Positions 51,607 to 59,560 of a DNA stretch of 64,000 nt are shown in pieces. The notes beneath the pieces are model-generated. The model was not told where the DNA came from, did not search any database, and saw nothing but the letters and a program-made list of their open reading frames with translations. The DNA lies in the NCBI RefSeq assembly GCF_031458235.1, contig NZ_JAVDYB010000001.1, positions 1,819,001 to 1,883,000 on the forward strand, given 5' to 3'. The position numbers and the translations under genes are program-made. The stretch is from Catenuloplanes atrovinosus (GTDB lineage Bacteria > Actinomycetota > Actinomycetes > Mycobacteriales > Micromonosporaceae). Position 1 is the first letter of the stretch, and every line of letters begins with the position of its first letter.

Positions 51607-51620
51607 GGTAAGCGCTTTCC
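51607..51620. promoter_or_regulatory. LacI-type operator upstream of the esterase
   Basis: GGTAAGCGCTTTCC, centred on AAGCGCTT, lies 18 bp upstream of the esterase ATG at 51589, just after the stop of the TetR gene at 51622. Same AGCGCT core as at 6428 and 13786. Confidence 0.65.
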
Positions 51621-51621
51621 A

Positions 51622-52356
51622 TCAAGCCGTGTCGATGAGGTGCGCGATGCCGTCCAGCACCCGGGCCAGGCCGAACTCGAAGTCCGCGCCCTCCACCGCC
51701 ACCTCCGACTCCGCGGTGGCGGCGAACGCGCCGTCCTCGATCGCGCCGGCCAGGTGCGGGAAGCGGTCCGGCGTGACCAGCGCGCGCATCAGGTCGGTGT
51801 AGCCGCGCCGCATCTCCTCGTCGGCCCAGTCCGAGTCGGCCAGCGCCGCGCTGATCTGCGCCTCGCCGCGCACGTAGTTGAGCACCGCGAGGATCGAGGA
51901 GAGTCGCTGCGGCCCGCGCAGCGGAGTGCGGCCGAGTGCGGCCAGGCCCGCGTCCGCCCAGAGTAGCTGCCCGGGGTCGATCGGCGGGCGGCCGGGATTG
52001 ACGATCAGAATCCACGGATGGCGCAGGTAGACCTGGCGCAGCGCGCGCGCCCAGGTCAGCAGGCCCTCGCGCCAGTCGCCCTCCGGGTCGATCGCCGGCG
52101 GCGTGCCCGGCGCGGCCGCGGCCATGAAGATCAGCAGCTCGTCCTTGTTGGCCACGTGCCGGTAGAGCGACATGGTGGCGCTGCCCAGGCGCTCGGCCAG
52201 GCGGGCCATCGACAGCGTGGCGATGCCGTCCGCGTCCGCGATCTCGATCGCCGTCGCGACGATCCGCTCCAGCGTCAGCGCCTGCGCGGGGCGCTTGGAC
52301 GGCGGCTCCAGGTCCCAGAGGACGCGCAGGCTGCGCGGCATTCCGATGTCGGCCAT
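51622..52356 (-). CDS. TetR/AcrR family regulator
   Basis: 244 residues. N-terminal TetR HTH (about 25-75, LTLERIVATAIEIADADG; then MARLAERLGSATMSLYRHVANKDEL in parts) and a TetR C-terminal ligand domain of the TetR_C_1 type (about 95-240). Divergent from the DUF2306 gene across an 80-bp gap containing a perfect 15-bp palindrome, so it should repress that gene. TATGAT lies 8 nt before its own ATG at 52356, giving a leaderless mRNA. It is upstream of the esterase but probably a separate unit. Confidence 0.92.
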   Translation of the reverse strand: MADIGMPRSLRVLWDLEPPSKRPAQALTLERIVATAIEIADADGIATLSMARLAERLGSATMSLYRHVANKDELLIFMAAAAPGTPPAIDPEGDWREGLLTWARALRQVYLRHPWILIVNPGRPPIDPGQLLWADAGLAALGRTPLRGPQRLSSILAVLNYVRGEAQISAALADSDWADEEMRRGYTDLMRALVTPDRFPHLAGAIEDGAFAATAESEVAVEGADFEFGLARVLDGIAHLIDTA

Positions 52357-52436
52357 CGCCGCGAATCATAGCGCGGCGCGTATGCCGTACCGGAGGCGTA
52401 TGCCGCACGCCGTGCGTATCCGATACGCTTCTGCGT
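52357..52436. promoter_or_regulatory. Divergent leaderless promoters with TetR operator
   Basis: Minus side: TATGAT (52365-52370) ends 8 nt before the TetR ATG. Plus side: TACGCT (52424-52429) ends 7 nt before the DUF2306 ATG. The perfect palindrome GCGTATCCGATACGC (52414-52428) covers that -10. Two further GCGTATGCCG direct repeats lie at about 52378-52405. Confidence 0.7.
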
Positions 52437-53138
52437 ATGTCGTACCCACGAAGTCAATGGATCTATCCACTGCTGTTCGTGATCGTCGTGTTCCTGGCCT
52501 TCTCGCTGCCGCCCTACCTGAGCCTCGATCCCGCGCGGTCCCGCGTCCCGGCGAACGACGCGCTCCCCGGCCAGTTCTGGTGGGTCGCCGGGCACGTGCT
52601 GTTCGGGTCCGTGGCGCTGTTCGCCGGCGCGCTCCAGGTCTGGCCCTGGCTGCGGCGGAGCCGGCCCGCGCTGCACCGGCGCGCCGGCCGGGTCTACGTC
52701 TTCGGCGGCGCGCTGCCCGCGGCCGTCACCGGCCTGGTCCTCGCGATCTTCACGCCGTTCGGCCCGATCGCCATGTCCAGCAGCGTGATCCTGGCGCTGC
52801 TCTGGTTCGGCACCACGCTGGCCGGCTGGCGTGCCGGGCGGCAGCGCCGCCTCCGCGAGCACCGCCGCTGGATGATCCGCAGCTACGTGCTCTCCGCCTC
52901 GATCATCTCCAACCGGATCTGGGGCGTGCTGGTCGCCGTGTTCGTGCTGCCCGGCATGCCGCCGGCGATCACCGAGGACCCGGTGCTGATCGGGTGGTTC
53001 CTCGCCGGCATGACCACCTGGCTGGGCTGGACCGTCCCGCTGCTGATCGCCGAGTGGTGGCTGGAGCGCGCGCCGCGCCGTCCCGCCCGGGCGCCCGCCG
53101 CCTCCGCGCCGGCGCTCACGCCCGCCACGGGCGGCTAG
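52437..53138 (+). CDS. DUF2306 membrane protein
   Basis: 233 residues with about six membrane helices (from IYPLLFVIVVFLAFSLPPYL to GMTTWLGWTVPLLIAEWWL). The pattern HVLFGSVALFAGALQVWPWLRR, LHRRAGRVYV and HRRWMIRSYVLS is the DUF2306 signature, with conserved His residues that may bind heme. Function unknown. Leaderless transcript under the divergent TetR regulator. The C-terminal tail is Ala/Pro-rich. Confidence 0.85.
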   Translation: MSYPRSQWIYPLLFVIVVFLAFSLPPYLSLDPARSRVPANDALPGQFWWVAGHVLFGSVALFAGALQVWPWLRRSRPALHRRAGRVYVFGGALPAAVTGLVLAIFTPFGPIAMSSSVILALLWFGTTLAGWRAGRQRRLREHRRWMIRSYVLSASIISNRIWGVLVAVFVLPGMPPAITEDPVLIGWFLAGMTTWLGWTVPLLIAEWWLERAPRRPARAPAASAPALTPATGG

Positions 53139-53147
53139 CGTGTGTCC
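53136..53147 (+). promoter_or_regulatory. Leaderless -10 overlapping a stop codon
   Basis: TAGCGT (53136-53141) ends 6 nt before the ATG at 53148. Its first three bases are the stop codon of the DUF2306 gene. Confidence 0.45.
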
Positions 53148-53594
53148 ATGTCCGCGCCGCTGACCTGGGACCCGGCCGCGCCCGGCGTGCTCCGGCTCCC
53201 CTCCGGCCGCCTCGTCCGAGGCCGCGGCCTTCGGCACCCGCTGCCCGCCGGCCCCGTTCCCGGCTTCGCGCTCCACCTGCTCGGGCGCCGCCCGCCCGGG
53301 ACGCCGTGGCCGAGCGCGTGGGTCCGCTGGCCGGACTTCTGGCTCCCGCTCGACCCGGCGGCCGCGGCCGGCGCGTTCGAGGACGCCTGGCGGCGCGCCG
53401 CGCACGAGCGGGTCGAGATCGCCTGCGGCGGCGGCCGGGGCCGCACCGGCACCGCGCTCGCCTGCCTGGCCGTGCTCGACGGACTGCCGCCGGCGGACGC
53501 GGTCGGGCACGTCCGCCGGCACTACAGCCGCCACGCGGTCGAGACGCCCTGGCAGCACCGGTTCGTGGCGCGTTTCGCGCGACTCGCCCGCTGA
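53148..53594 (+). CDS. Tyrosine-phosphatase-like protein
   Basis: 148 residues. The C-terminal half contains a CxxxxxR-S/T phosphatase loop, CGGGRGRTG (about residues 93-101), and PLDPAAAAGAFEDAWRRAA upstream of it, like the small dual-specificity phosphatases of actinobacteria. The HC that usually opens the loop is AC here. The N-terminal half is Pro/Leu/Arg-rich without a recognised domain. It could dephosphorylate a protein, phosphoinositide or nucleotide. Start ATG 53148 with leaderless -10; GTG 53142 is an alternative. Confidence 0.7.
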   Translation: MSAPLTWDPAAPGVLRLPSGRLVRGRGLRHPLPAGPVPGFALHLLGRRPPGTPWPSAWVRWPDFWLPLDPAAAAGAFEDAWRRAAHERVEIACGGGRGRTGTALACLAVLDGLPPADAVGHVRRHYSRHAVETPWQHRFVARFARLAR

Positions 53595-53643
53595 CCCGCG
53601 TGCGACGAGTCCGGATTCTCCGGTATTCGCGGGCGAGTGCGGA

Positions 53644-53656
53644 TATTTTCTGGCGT
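53644..53656 (+). promoter_or_regulatory. Leaderless -10 for the orphan histidine kinase
   Basis: TATTTT (53644-53649) ends 7 nt before ATG 53657. No ribosome site. Confidence 0.6.
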
Positions 53657-54853
53657 ATGGCCAGCTCACGGGGGTGGTGGGCCGGGCTGCGCGGGCGGGC
53701 CGGGCTCGGCGGGGAGGGCCCGACGGCGATCGCGCGTCAAGCGGCGGCGCTGCTGGCGATCTCCGGCCTGGTCGCGGTCCTGGCGCTGGCGATCGGATCG
53801 CCCCGCCCGGGCACGCTGGTCGCGATCGCGGTCACCGATCTCGCCGCGGCCGTCGTGATGTGGCTGCTGCCCTGGTCGCGCTGGCCGCCACTGGCCCCGG
53901 TGGCGCTGGCGCCGCTGGCGCTGGCCGTGCTCGGCTTCTCCACCTGGGCGTTCGGCGGCGTGGCGGCCGGGACCGGCCCGTTCTTCGTGCTGTTCTTCGC
54001 GTGGCTCGGGCTGCACTTCCCGAAGTGGGTGACCTGGGCGCTCAGCCCGGTCGCGGCGGTCAGCTACGTGGTGCCGCTCGTGCTCACCGGCCAGCCGCCG
54101 GACGTGGTGGGCAGCGTCGCCGGCCTGATCCCGGTCGCGGTCGGCGTCGCCATGGTGATCAACGTACGGGTGGAGGCGCAGCGCCGGGCGCTCGTCGAGC
54201 TGGCCGGCGTCGAGCGCTGGCGGCGGGCGCTCACCTCCGCGGTCGCCCACGACGTGCGCTCGCCGCTGAGCACCATCCAGCTCTTCCTGGAGATGCTCCG
54301 GGACGACGACCTGCCCCCGGACAAGCGCGATCAGTTCCTCGAGTCGGCGCTGCGCCAGTCCGCCCGGCTCGGCCGGCTCGCGTCCGGGCTGCTCGACCTG
54401 GACCGCGTCGAGTCCCGCGGCACGCTCCGCCTGGAACTCACCCCGGTCGGGCTGCGCAAGGCCTGCCAGGAGGCGATCGGCTTCCTCAACGTCCCCGGTG
54501 TGGTGGTCGAGGTCCCGCCGGAGCTGACCGTCACCGCCGACCCGCAGCGCCTCGAACAGATCGTGGTCAACCTGGTCGGCAACGCCGCCAAGTACGGCGC
54601 CGCCCCCATCGAGATCACCGCCGGCCCCGCCCCCGGCGATCTGATCTGGCTGGGCGTCCGCGACCACGGCGCCGGCATCCCGGACCCCGACCGCCTCTTC
54701 GCCCGCTTCGGCAGCTACGGCGAGTCACCCGGCGCGGTCGGCCTCGGCCTGTGGCTGGTCCGCGAACTGACCCGCGCCCACGGTGGGGAGATCCGCTACG
54801 AGGACGCCCACCCCGGCGCCCGCTTCGTCGTCACGCTGCCGGCCGCCACCTGA
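53657..54853 (+). CDS. Orphan sensor histidine kinase
   Basis: 398 residues. About six membrane helices at 25-170, then HisKA domain with phosphoacceptor His198 (AVAHDVRSPLSTIQLFLEML) and HATPase domain (NLVGNAAKYG; RDHGAGIP; GLGLWLVRELTRAHGG). HisKA is of the classical EnvZ/PhoR sort. No response regulator is next to it, so its partner lies elsewhere. The receiver remnant at 13882 is too far to be relevant. Membrane-embedded sensing is implied. Confidence 0.93.
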   Translation: MASSRGWWAGLRGRAGLGGEGPTAIARQAAALLAISGLVAVLALAIGSPRPGTLVAIAVTDLAAAVVMWLLPWSRWPPLAPVALAPLALAVLGFSTWAFGGVAAGTGPFFVLFFAWLGLHFPKWVTWALSPVAAVSYVVPLVLTGQPPDVVGSVAGLIPVAVGVAMVINVRVEAQRRALVELAGVERWRRALTSAVAHDVRSPLSTIQLFLEMLRDDDLPPDKRDQFLESALRQSARLGRLASGLLDLDRVESRGTLRLELTPVGLRKACQEAIGFLNVPGVVVEVPPELTVTADPQRLEQIVVNLVGNAAKYGAAPIEITAGPAPGDLIWLGVRDHGAGIPDPDRLFARFGSYGESPGAVGLGLWLVRELTRAHGGEIRYEDAHPGARFVVTLPAAT

Positions 54854-54965
54854 CCGCGCCTCGGACGGGCGCGGCCGGTAACGCTGGACGCGGGCTGCGA
54901 CGACCTGATGACCCGCGGGCGCGTGGTCGCTTGACCCCGCGGCGAGGGAGTGGGGAGGATCGAGA

Positions 54966-55523
54966 ATGACCACGTACGCGCTGTTGCTCCGGGGCATCAA
55001 CGTCGGCCGTAACCGGCGGATCGGCATGGCCGACCTGCGGTCCCTGCTGACCGGGGAGGGCTACCAGGGCGTCGCCACGCTGCTGCAGTCCGGCAACGTC
55101 GTGCTCGCCACCGACCGCCCCCGCCGCGAGCTGCGGGACGCGGTCGAGACCGCTATCGAGAAGCGCTTCGGCATGCGGGTCGACGTCATCCTCCGGGACC
55201 GCGACGAGCTGGCCGCCGTGGTCGCGCACAACCCGCTCCGCGACGTCGCCCACGACGGCTCGCGATACGCCGTGTGCTTCCTCGACGAGCCGCTCACCAC
55301 CCCGCTCGACACGCTCCTGTCCGGCATCGATCCGGCCGGCGACCGCTTCGCGGCGAAGGGCTCGGAACTCTACGTCTGGTGTCCGCACGGCCTGAGCAAG
55401 AGCCCGGTGATGACCGCGCTGTCCAAGCGGACGAACGGCCCGAGCGCCACGGTCCGCAACTGGAACACGGCCGAGAAACTGCTGTCCATGATGGATGGTG
55501 TACCCGCGGGAACAACGTCGTGA
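54966..55523 (+). CDS. DUF1697 family protein
   Basis: 185 residues matching DUF1697: N-terminal YALLLRGINVGRNRRIGMADLR, the LLQSGNVVLAT strand, ERFGMRVDVILRDRDEL-like segment, and C-terminal TALSKRTNGPSATVRNWNTAEKLLSM. Soluble, function unknown. GAGGATC lies just upstream of the ATG. It ends 25 bp before the next gene's start. Confidence 0.88.
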   Translation: MTTYALLLRGINVGRNRRIGMADLRSLLTGEGYQGVATLLQSGNVVLATDRPRRELRDAVETAIEKRFGMRVDVILRDRDELAAVVAHNPLRDVAHDGSRYAVCFLDEPLTTPLDTLLSGIDPAGDRFAAKGSELYVWCPHGLSKSPVMTALSKRTNGPSATVRNWNTAEKLLSMMDGVPAGTTS

Positions 55524-55548
55524 GCGGCCCGACGCGGGAGGCGACCGG

Positions 55549-56067
55549 ATGTCCGACGACGTGGTGCCGCCCGGGCAGGCCGGCCATCCGGCGCTGGCGG
55601 ACCCCGAGATGCGCGCGCTGATCGACCGCCCGGGCCCGGACGCGCTGGCCCGGGTCGCCGTGCTCGCCGCGGAACTCGTGGCCCGCAACACCGGGGCCGG
55701 CGACGAACCGCTGGTGGCCGAGGCGCTGGCCGCGCTCCGCCAAGGCCTCGCGGACGGCACGCCACCGCGGCCCGGCCTGCCCGCCGAGCTGGAGGCGCTC
55801 GCTGCGGCGTCGCAGGCGCGGCTCGCCGAGGTGCCGGGGCCGGTGGAGATCGGCCCGGAGCCGTCGCCCGCGGAGCGGCTGCTGGCGCGGGCGAACGCGG
55901 CGCGTGCGGTGGCGGGCGCGCTCGACCCCGATCCGGCCCGCGCGGCGTGGAACGTGTGCTGGCGGGCCGGTCAGGCCGTCGGCCGGAGCTTCGGCGACCA
56001 GTTGCGGCTCGCGGTGCTCGACCGGTGCCGTGACCGGGCGGTGCGCGCCGCGCGGGACGGTGGCTAG
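55549..56067 (+). CDS. Ala-rich soluble protein of unknown function
   Basis: 172 residues, about a quarter Ala, helical, no membrane segment or recognised motif. The C-terminal WNVCWRAGQAVGRSFGDQLRLAVLDRCRDRA may be a small helical domain. ATG 55549 has GGAGG 7 nt upstream. Probably co-transcribed with the DUF1697 gene. It overlaps the convergent hydrolase by 4 bp. Confidence 0.6.
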   Translation: MSDDVVPPGQAGHPALADPEMRALIDRPGPDALARVAVLAAELVARNTGAGDEPLVAEALAALRQGLADGTPPRPGLPAELEALAAASQARLAEVPGPVEIGPEPSPAERLLARANAARAVAGALDPDPARAAWNVCWRAGQAVGRSFGDQLRLAVLDRCRDRAVRAARDGG

Positions 56068-56915
56068 CGCGCCGCCAGGAACGCGGCGATCCGGGAGGCG
56101 ATCAGGTCGGGTGCGAACGTGGGCACGTCGTGCGCCGCGCCCTCGACGATCTCCACCCGGGCCGCCGGCATCACCGACTCCAGCCGGGCCGCGACCGTCC
56201 TGGCCGAATGGAGCACGCTGTGCTCGCCCAGCAGGACCATCGCCGGTGCGCCCACCGCGCGCAGCGCCTCGTCGCTGAACGTGTCGGGTGCCGGCAGCCG
56301 GCGCCGGAACGTGAACTGGAACGGCAGCATCGCCATCAGCTCGTCGTCGCGCAGCGTCGCGTTCCGCACCGGGCCGGCGAGCCGGTGGCGCAGCGGGCGC
56401 GGCGCGAGCCCGGCCAGCCCGCCCGCGATCAGCCACACCATGAACGCCGGCGTCACCCGCCCGAACCCGGCCGGGTCGAGCAGCGTCAGGCTGGCCACCC
56501 GGTCCGGCGACGCGATCGCGTACCGCAGGGCGGCCCATCCGCCGTAGGACATGCCGGCCAGGTGCATGCGCGGCGCGCCCAGCCCGTCGAGCGTGGCCGA
56601 CAGGCAGTCGATCACCTCGGGCGCGGTGCTGAGCGGCCGGGTCTGCTCCGCCATCCCGGGCTCGCCGATCAGGTCCAGCGCGACCACCGGATGGTCCTCG
56701 CCGAGGCGCGGCACGAAGCGGTGCCAGGACATCGCGTTCCCACCGGCGCCGGGCACAAGCACGACCGGCGTCCCGTCGACGGCGCCGCCGCGGTGCGCGA
56801 CGGCCGTCCCGTACGGCGTGGGGATCGGCACCGGCGCCAGCGAGGCGGGCAGCGCGGCGCGGTAGGCGGCGAGGAACCGGTCCCGGGCGGCGGGGGTGGT
56901 GAACGACGATTTCAT
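56064..56915 (-). CDS. Alpha/beta hydrolase
   Basis: 283-residue cytoplasmic alpha/beta hydrolase. Oxyanion loop LVPGAGGNAMSW (about 53-64), nucleophile Ser in LAGMSYGGWAAL (about 121-132), Asp in LLGEHS and His in GAAHDVP near the C-terminus. Similar in plan to epoxide-hydrolase/haloperoxidase-like enzymes; substrate unknown. Divergent from the TetR gene at 56938 across a 22-bp gap with a palindrome, so it is very likely repressed by that regulator. TACGAT lies 6 nt before its ATG. Confidence 0.9.
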   Translation of the reverse strand: MKSSFTTPAARDRFLAAYRAALPASLAPVPIPTPYGTAVAHRGGAVDGTPVVLVPGAGGNAMSWHRFVPRLGEDHPVVALDLIGEPGMAEQTRPLSTAPEVIDCLSATLDGLGAPRMHLAGMSYGGWAALRYAIASPDRVASLTLLDPAGFGRVTPAFMVWLIAGGLAGLAPRPLRHRLAGPVRNATLRDDELMAMLPFQFTFRRRLPAPDTFSDEALRAVGAPAMVLLGEHSVLHSARTVAARLESVMPAARVEIVEGAAHDVPTFAPDLIASRIAAFLAAR

Positions 56916-56937
56916 GGTACGATCGTATCATCAAAAA
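56916..56937. promoter_or_regulatory. Compact divergent promoter: two overlapping leaderless -10s inside one operator
   Basis: The 22-bp gap contains TACGATCGTA (56918-56927), a perfect palindrome. Plus strand: TATCAT (56926-56931) ends 6 nt before the TetR ATG at 56938. Minus strand: TACGAT (56927-56922) ends 6 nt before the hydrolase ATG at 56915. The two -10 elements overlap by 2 bp, and both lie in or across the palindrome. Confidence 0.7.
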
Positions 56938-57522
56938 ATGCCGAAGAGGGTCGACCATGACGCGCGCAAGCGGCACATCGCCGGCGCGCTGCTGCGCATC
57001 GCCGAGGAACGCGGGCTCCAGCACGCCAGCATGCGCGAGGTCGCGGCCGCGGCCGGCGTCTCCGTCCGCCTGGTGCAGTACTACTTCCACACCAAGGACG
57101 AGTTGCTGCTGGGCTCGCTCGGCTACCTGGCCGAGCAGCTGGACGCGCGGATGAGGTCGCGGCTGCGGGCCACGATGGCGCCGCGCGAGTTCGTCACCGA
57201 GATCCTGCTGGCCGTGCTGCCCACCGACGCCGAGGGCGTGCGCATCACCCGCACCTGGGCCGCGTTCTACAGCCTGATCCTGGCCGAGCCGCACCTGAGC
57301 GGCCACCAGGACGGCATGCGGTACCCCGACGGGCTGGAGCGCGTGATCGCCGGGCAACTGCGCGCCGCGGACCGCCCCGAGCCCGAGCTGGCCGCCGCCG
57401 GGCTGCTGGCCCTCACCAACGGCCTCGGCTCCAGCATCCTCGGCGGCCAGCGCGACGCGGCCGCCGCCACCGCGATCCTCCGGCACCACCTGGCGCTGGT
57501 CTTCGGCGACGGCGAGGGTTAG
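56938..57522 (+). CDS. TetR family regulator
   Basis: 194 residues. TetR HTH at about 10-55 (HIAGALLRIAEERGLQHASMREVAAAAGVSVRLVQYYFHTKDEL in parts) and a helical ligand domain with a typical C-terminal dimerisation pair. ATG 56938 is the best start (homologues begin near MPKRVDHDARKRHIA); the in-frame GTG 56896 would overlap the operator. It should repress the divergent hydrolase and itself. The ligand is unknown. Its 3' end overlaps dhaM by 4 bp. Confidence 0.92.
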   Translation: MPKRVDHDARKRHIAGALLRIAEERGLQHASMREVAAAAGVSVRLVQYYFHTKDELLLGSLGYLAEQLDARMRSRLRATMAPREFVTEILLAVLPTDAEGVRITRTWAAFYSLILAEPHLSGHQDGMRYPDGLERVIAGQLRAADRPEPELAAAGLLALTNGLGSSILGGQRDAAAATAILRHHLALVFGDGEG

Positions 57523-57905
57523 GGCAGCTTCCCGACGGTGCGGGCCTCCTCGGCCGCGGCGGTCACCGTGTCCAGGGTGGCGCCCGTCGACGCGGTCACC
57601 ACCGCGGCGACGCCGCCCTCGACCAGCGGCGCGTCCGCCAGCCGCAGGTCCGCGCGGTCCAGATCGTCCAGGATGGTCAGTGCGGTGAGCACCGAACTGC
57701 CGATGTCCGCCAGCAGCAGCACGCCGTCGCCGTCGTCGGCCCGGGAGATGGCCGCCAGGATCAGCTCCTCGCTGGTGCCGAGCCCGCCGTCGACGGTGCC
57801 GCCGGCCACCTCCACCGCGACGTCGCCCTTGCTCAGCTCGGTGAGGAGGTCCCGAAGCCCGTCCACGAGCCGGCCGCTGTGCGAAATGAGCACTATCCCC
57901 ACCAT
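57519..57905 (-). CDS. dhaM: DhaM, dihydroxyacetone kinase phosphoryl donor (PTS EIIA-Man-like)
   Basis: 128-residue EIIA-Man-fold protein, the short form without fused HPr or EI domains. His9 in VLISHSG is the phosphorylated His. It receives phosphate from HPr of the PTS and passes it to ADP bound on DhaL. TACGAT (minus, 57917-57912) ends 6 nt before the ATG, giving a leaderless mRNA. Divergent from dhaK-dhaL. Confidence 0.9.
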   Translation of the reverse strand: MVGIVLISHSGRLVDGLRDLLTELSKGDVAVEVAGGTVDGGLGTSEELILAAISRADDGDGVLLLADIGSSVLTALTILDDLDRADLRLADAPLVEGGVAAVVTASTGATLDTVTAAAEEARTVGKLP

Positions 57906-57917
57906 GCCGGGATCGTA
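57906..57917 (-). promoter_or_regulatory. Leaderless -10 for dhaM
   Basis: TACGAT on the minus strand at 57917-57912, spacer 6 nt to the ATG at 57905. No ribosome site. Confidence 0.55.
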
Positions 57918-57974
57918 ACGCCTGGCGGAAAAGCGGGCAGGGAGGAAAGCTGATCGGTGGAAGGGAGCGCACCG

Positions 57975-58967
57975 ATGAAGAAGTTCATCAACGATCCGGG
58001 TGACGTGGTGGCGCAGGCGCTGCGCGGTCTGGCCGCCGCCCACCCCGAGCTGCGTGTAGACCCCGAGAACCAACTGGTGGTACGAGCGGACGCGCCGGTC
58101 CGCGGGAAGGTCGGCATCGTCTCCGGCGGCGGTTCCGGGCACGAACCGCTGCACGGCGGCTTCGTCGGCCCGGGCATGCTGGACGCGGCCTGTGCCGGCG
58201 AGGTGTTCACCTCCCCGGTGCCGGACGCGATCCTGGCCGCGACGCGCGCGGTGGACGGCGGCGCGGGCGTGCTGCACATCGTCAAGAACTACACCGGCGA
58301 TGTCCTCAACTTCGAAATGGCGGCCGAGTTGGCCGGCGACGACGACATAACCGTGGAGACCGTGCTGGTCGACGACGACGTGGCGGTGCAGGACTCGACC
58401 TGGACCGCGGGGCGGCGCGGCACCGGCGCCACCGTGATCGTGGAGAAGGTGACCGGCGCGCTGGCGGAGGAGCGGGCCTCACTGAAGGACGTGGCCGCGA
58501 TCGGGCGCACGGTCAACGAGCGGTCCGGCTCGTTCGCGGTGGCGCTGACCGCGGCGACCACGCCCGCGGCCGGCCGGCCCGGCTTCGACCTGCCGGACGA
58601 CGAGATGGAGGTCGGCGTCGGCATCCACGGCGAGCCCGGCCGCCGCCGCGCCCCGCTCGCCCCGGCCGCGGACGTCGCGGCGCTGATGGTGGACGCGATC
58701 CTGGAGGCGAAACCCGCCACCGGCACCGCCATCGTGCTGCTCAACGGACTCGGCGGCACCCCGCTGCTGGAGCTGTACCTGCTCTACGGCGAGGTGGCGG
58801 CGCTGCTGGAGAGCCGGGACGTGCGGATCGGCCGGTCGCTGGTCGGCAACTACGTGACCAGCCTGGACATGGCCGGGGCGTCGCTGACGATCTGCCACGC
58901 GGACGACGAGATCCTGCGGCTCTGGGACGCTTGGGTCCGTACCCCCGGATTGCGCCGGGGGGTGTGA
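57975..58967 (+). CDS. dhaK: DhaK, dihydroxyacetone kinase substrate-binding subunit
   Basis: 330 residues. Covalent-binding His218 in GVGIHGEPG, at the same number as in E. coli DhaK, plus GGGSGHEPLHGGFVG (His56, His60) and LIVKNYTGD-like HIVKNYTGD. It holds dihydroxyacetone as a hemiaminal while phosphate arrives from DhaM via DhaL-ADP. ATG 57975 has GGAAGGGAG upstream. The next gene overlaps or closely follows (GTGA). Confidence 0.95.
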   Translation: MKKFINDPGDVVAQALRGLAAAHPELRVDPENQLVVRADAPVRGKVGIVSGGGSGHEPLHGGFVGPGMLDAACAGEVFTSPVPDAILAATRAVDGGAGVLHIVKNYTGDVLNFEMAAELAGDDDITVETVLVDDDVAVQDSTWTAGRRGTGATVIVEKVTGALAEERASLKDVAAIGRTVNERSGSFAVALTAATTPAAGRPGFDLPDDEMEVGVGIHGEPGRRRAPLAPAADVAALMVDAILEAKPATGTAIVLLNGLGGTPLLELYLLYGEVAALLESRDVRIGRSLVGNYVTSLDMAGASLTICHADDEILRLWDAWVRTPGLRRGV

Positions 58968-58969
58968 TC

Positions 58970-59551
58970 GTGAACGTCGAACAGGCGCGCGCCTGGATCA
59001 CCGCGATCGCCACCACGGTGGAGGCGGAGGCGGAGACGCTCACCCGGCTGGACTCCGCGATCGGCGACGGCGACCACGGCGCCAACCTGAAGCGCGGCTT
59101 CGCGGCCGTGCGCGCGGCGCTGGAGGGCTTCGAGGCGCACACGGTCGGTGACGTGCTGACCAAGACCGGCGCCACCCTGATCTCCAAGGTGGGCGGTGCG
59201 TCCGGGCCGCTCTACGGCTCCGCGTTCCGCGCCATGGGCAAGGCGCTGGCCAGCCCGGACGTGACCACGGAGCAGCTCGGCGACGCGCTCGACGCCGGGC
59301 TCGCCGCGATTCGGAAGCTGGGCGGCGCGCAGCCGGGCGACAAGACCATGGTCGACGCCTGGTTACCGGCGGTGGCGGCCTACCGGAAGAAGGGGCCGCG
59401 GGCGGCCGCGGCCGCGGCGGAGGAGGGCGCCAAGGCCACCACCGAGTTGCGGGCGCGCAAGGGCCGGGCGTCGTACCTCGGTGAACGCAGCATCGGCCAC
59501 CAGGACCCGGGCGCCACCTCCACCGCGCTGATCTTCCGCGCGCTGGCCTGA
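58970..59551 (+). CDS. dhaL: DhaL, dihydroxyacetone kinase ADP-binding subunit
   Basis: 193 residues. Mg-ADP-binding Asp28, Asp33 and Asp35 in LDSAIGDGDHGANLKRGF and the GDKTM motif are conserved. It keeps ADP as a cofactor and is rephosphorylated by DhaM. GTG 58970 has GGGGGG 9 nt upstream; GTG 58964, overlapping the dhaK stop by GTGA, is also possible. Operon dhaK-dhaL; dhaM is divergent. No DhaR/DhaS regulator is present here. A hairpin follows. Confidence 0.93.
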   Translation: MNVEQARAWITAIATTVEAEAETLTRLDSAIGDGDHGANLKRGFAAVRAALEGFEAHTVGDVLTKTGATLISKVGGASGPLYGSAFRAMGKALASPDVTTEQLGDALDAGLAAIRKLGGAQPGDKTMVDAWLPAVAAYRKKGPRAAAAAAEEGAKATTELRARKGRASYLGERSIGHQDPGATSTALIFRALA

Positions 59552-59560
59552 GGTTTTGCC

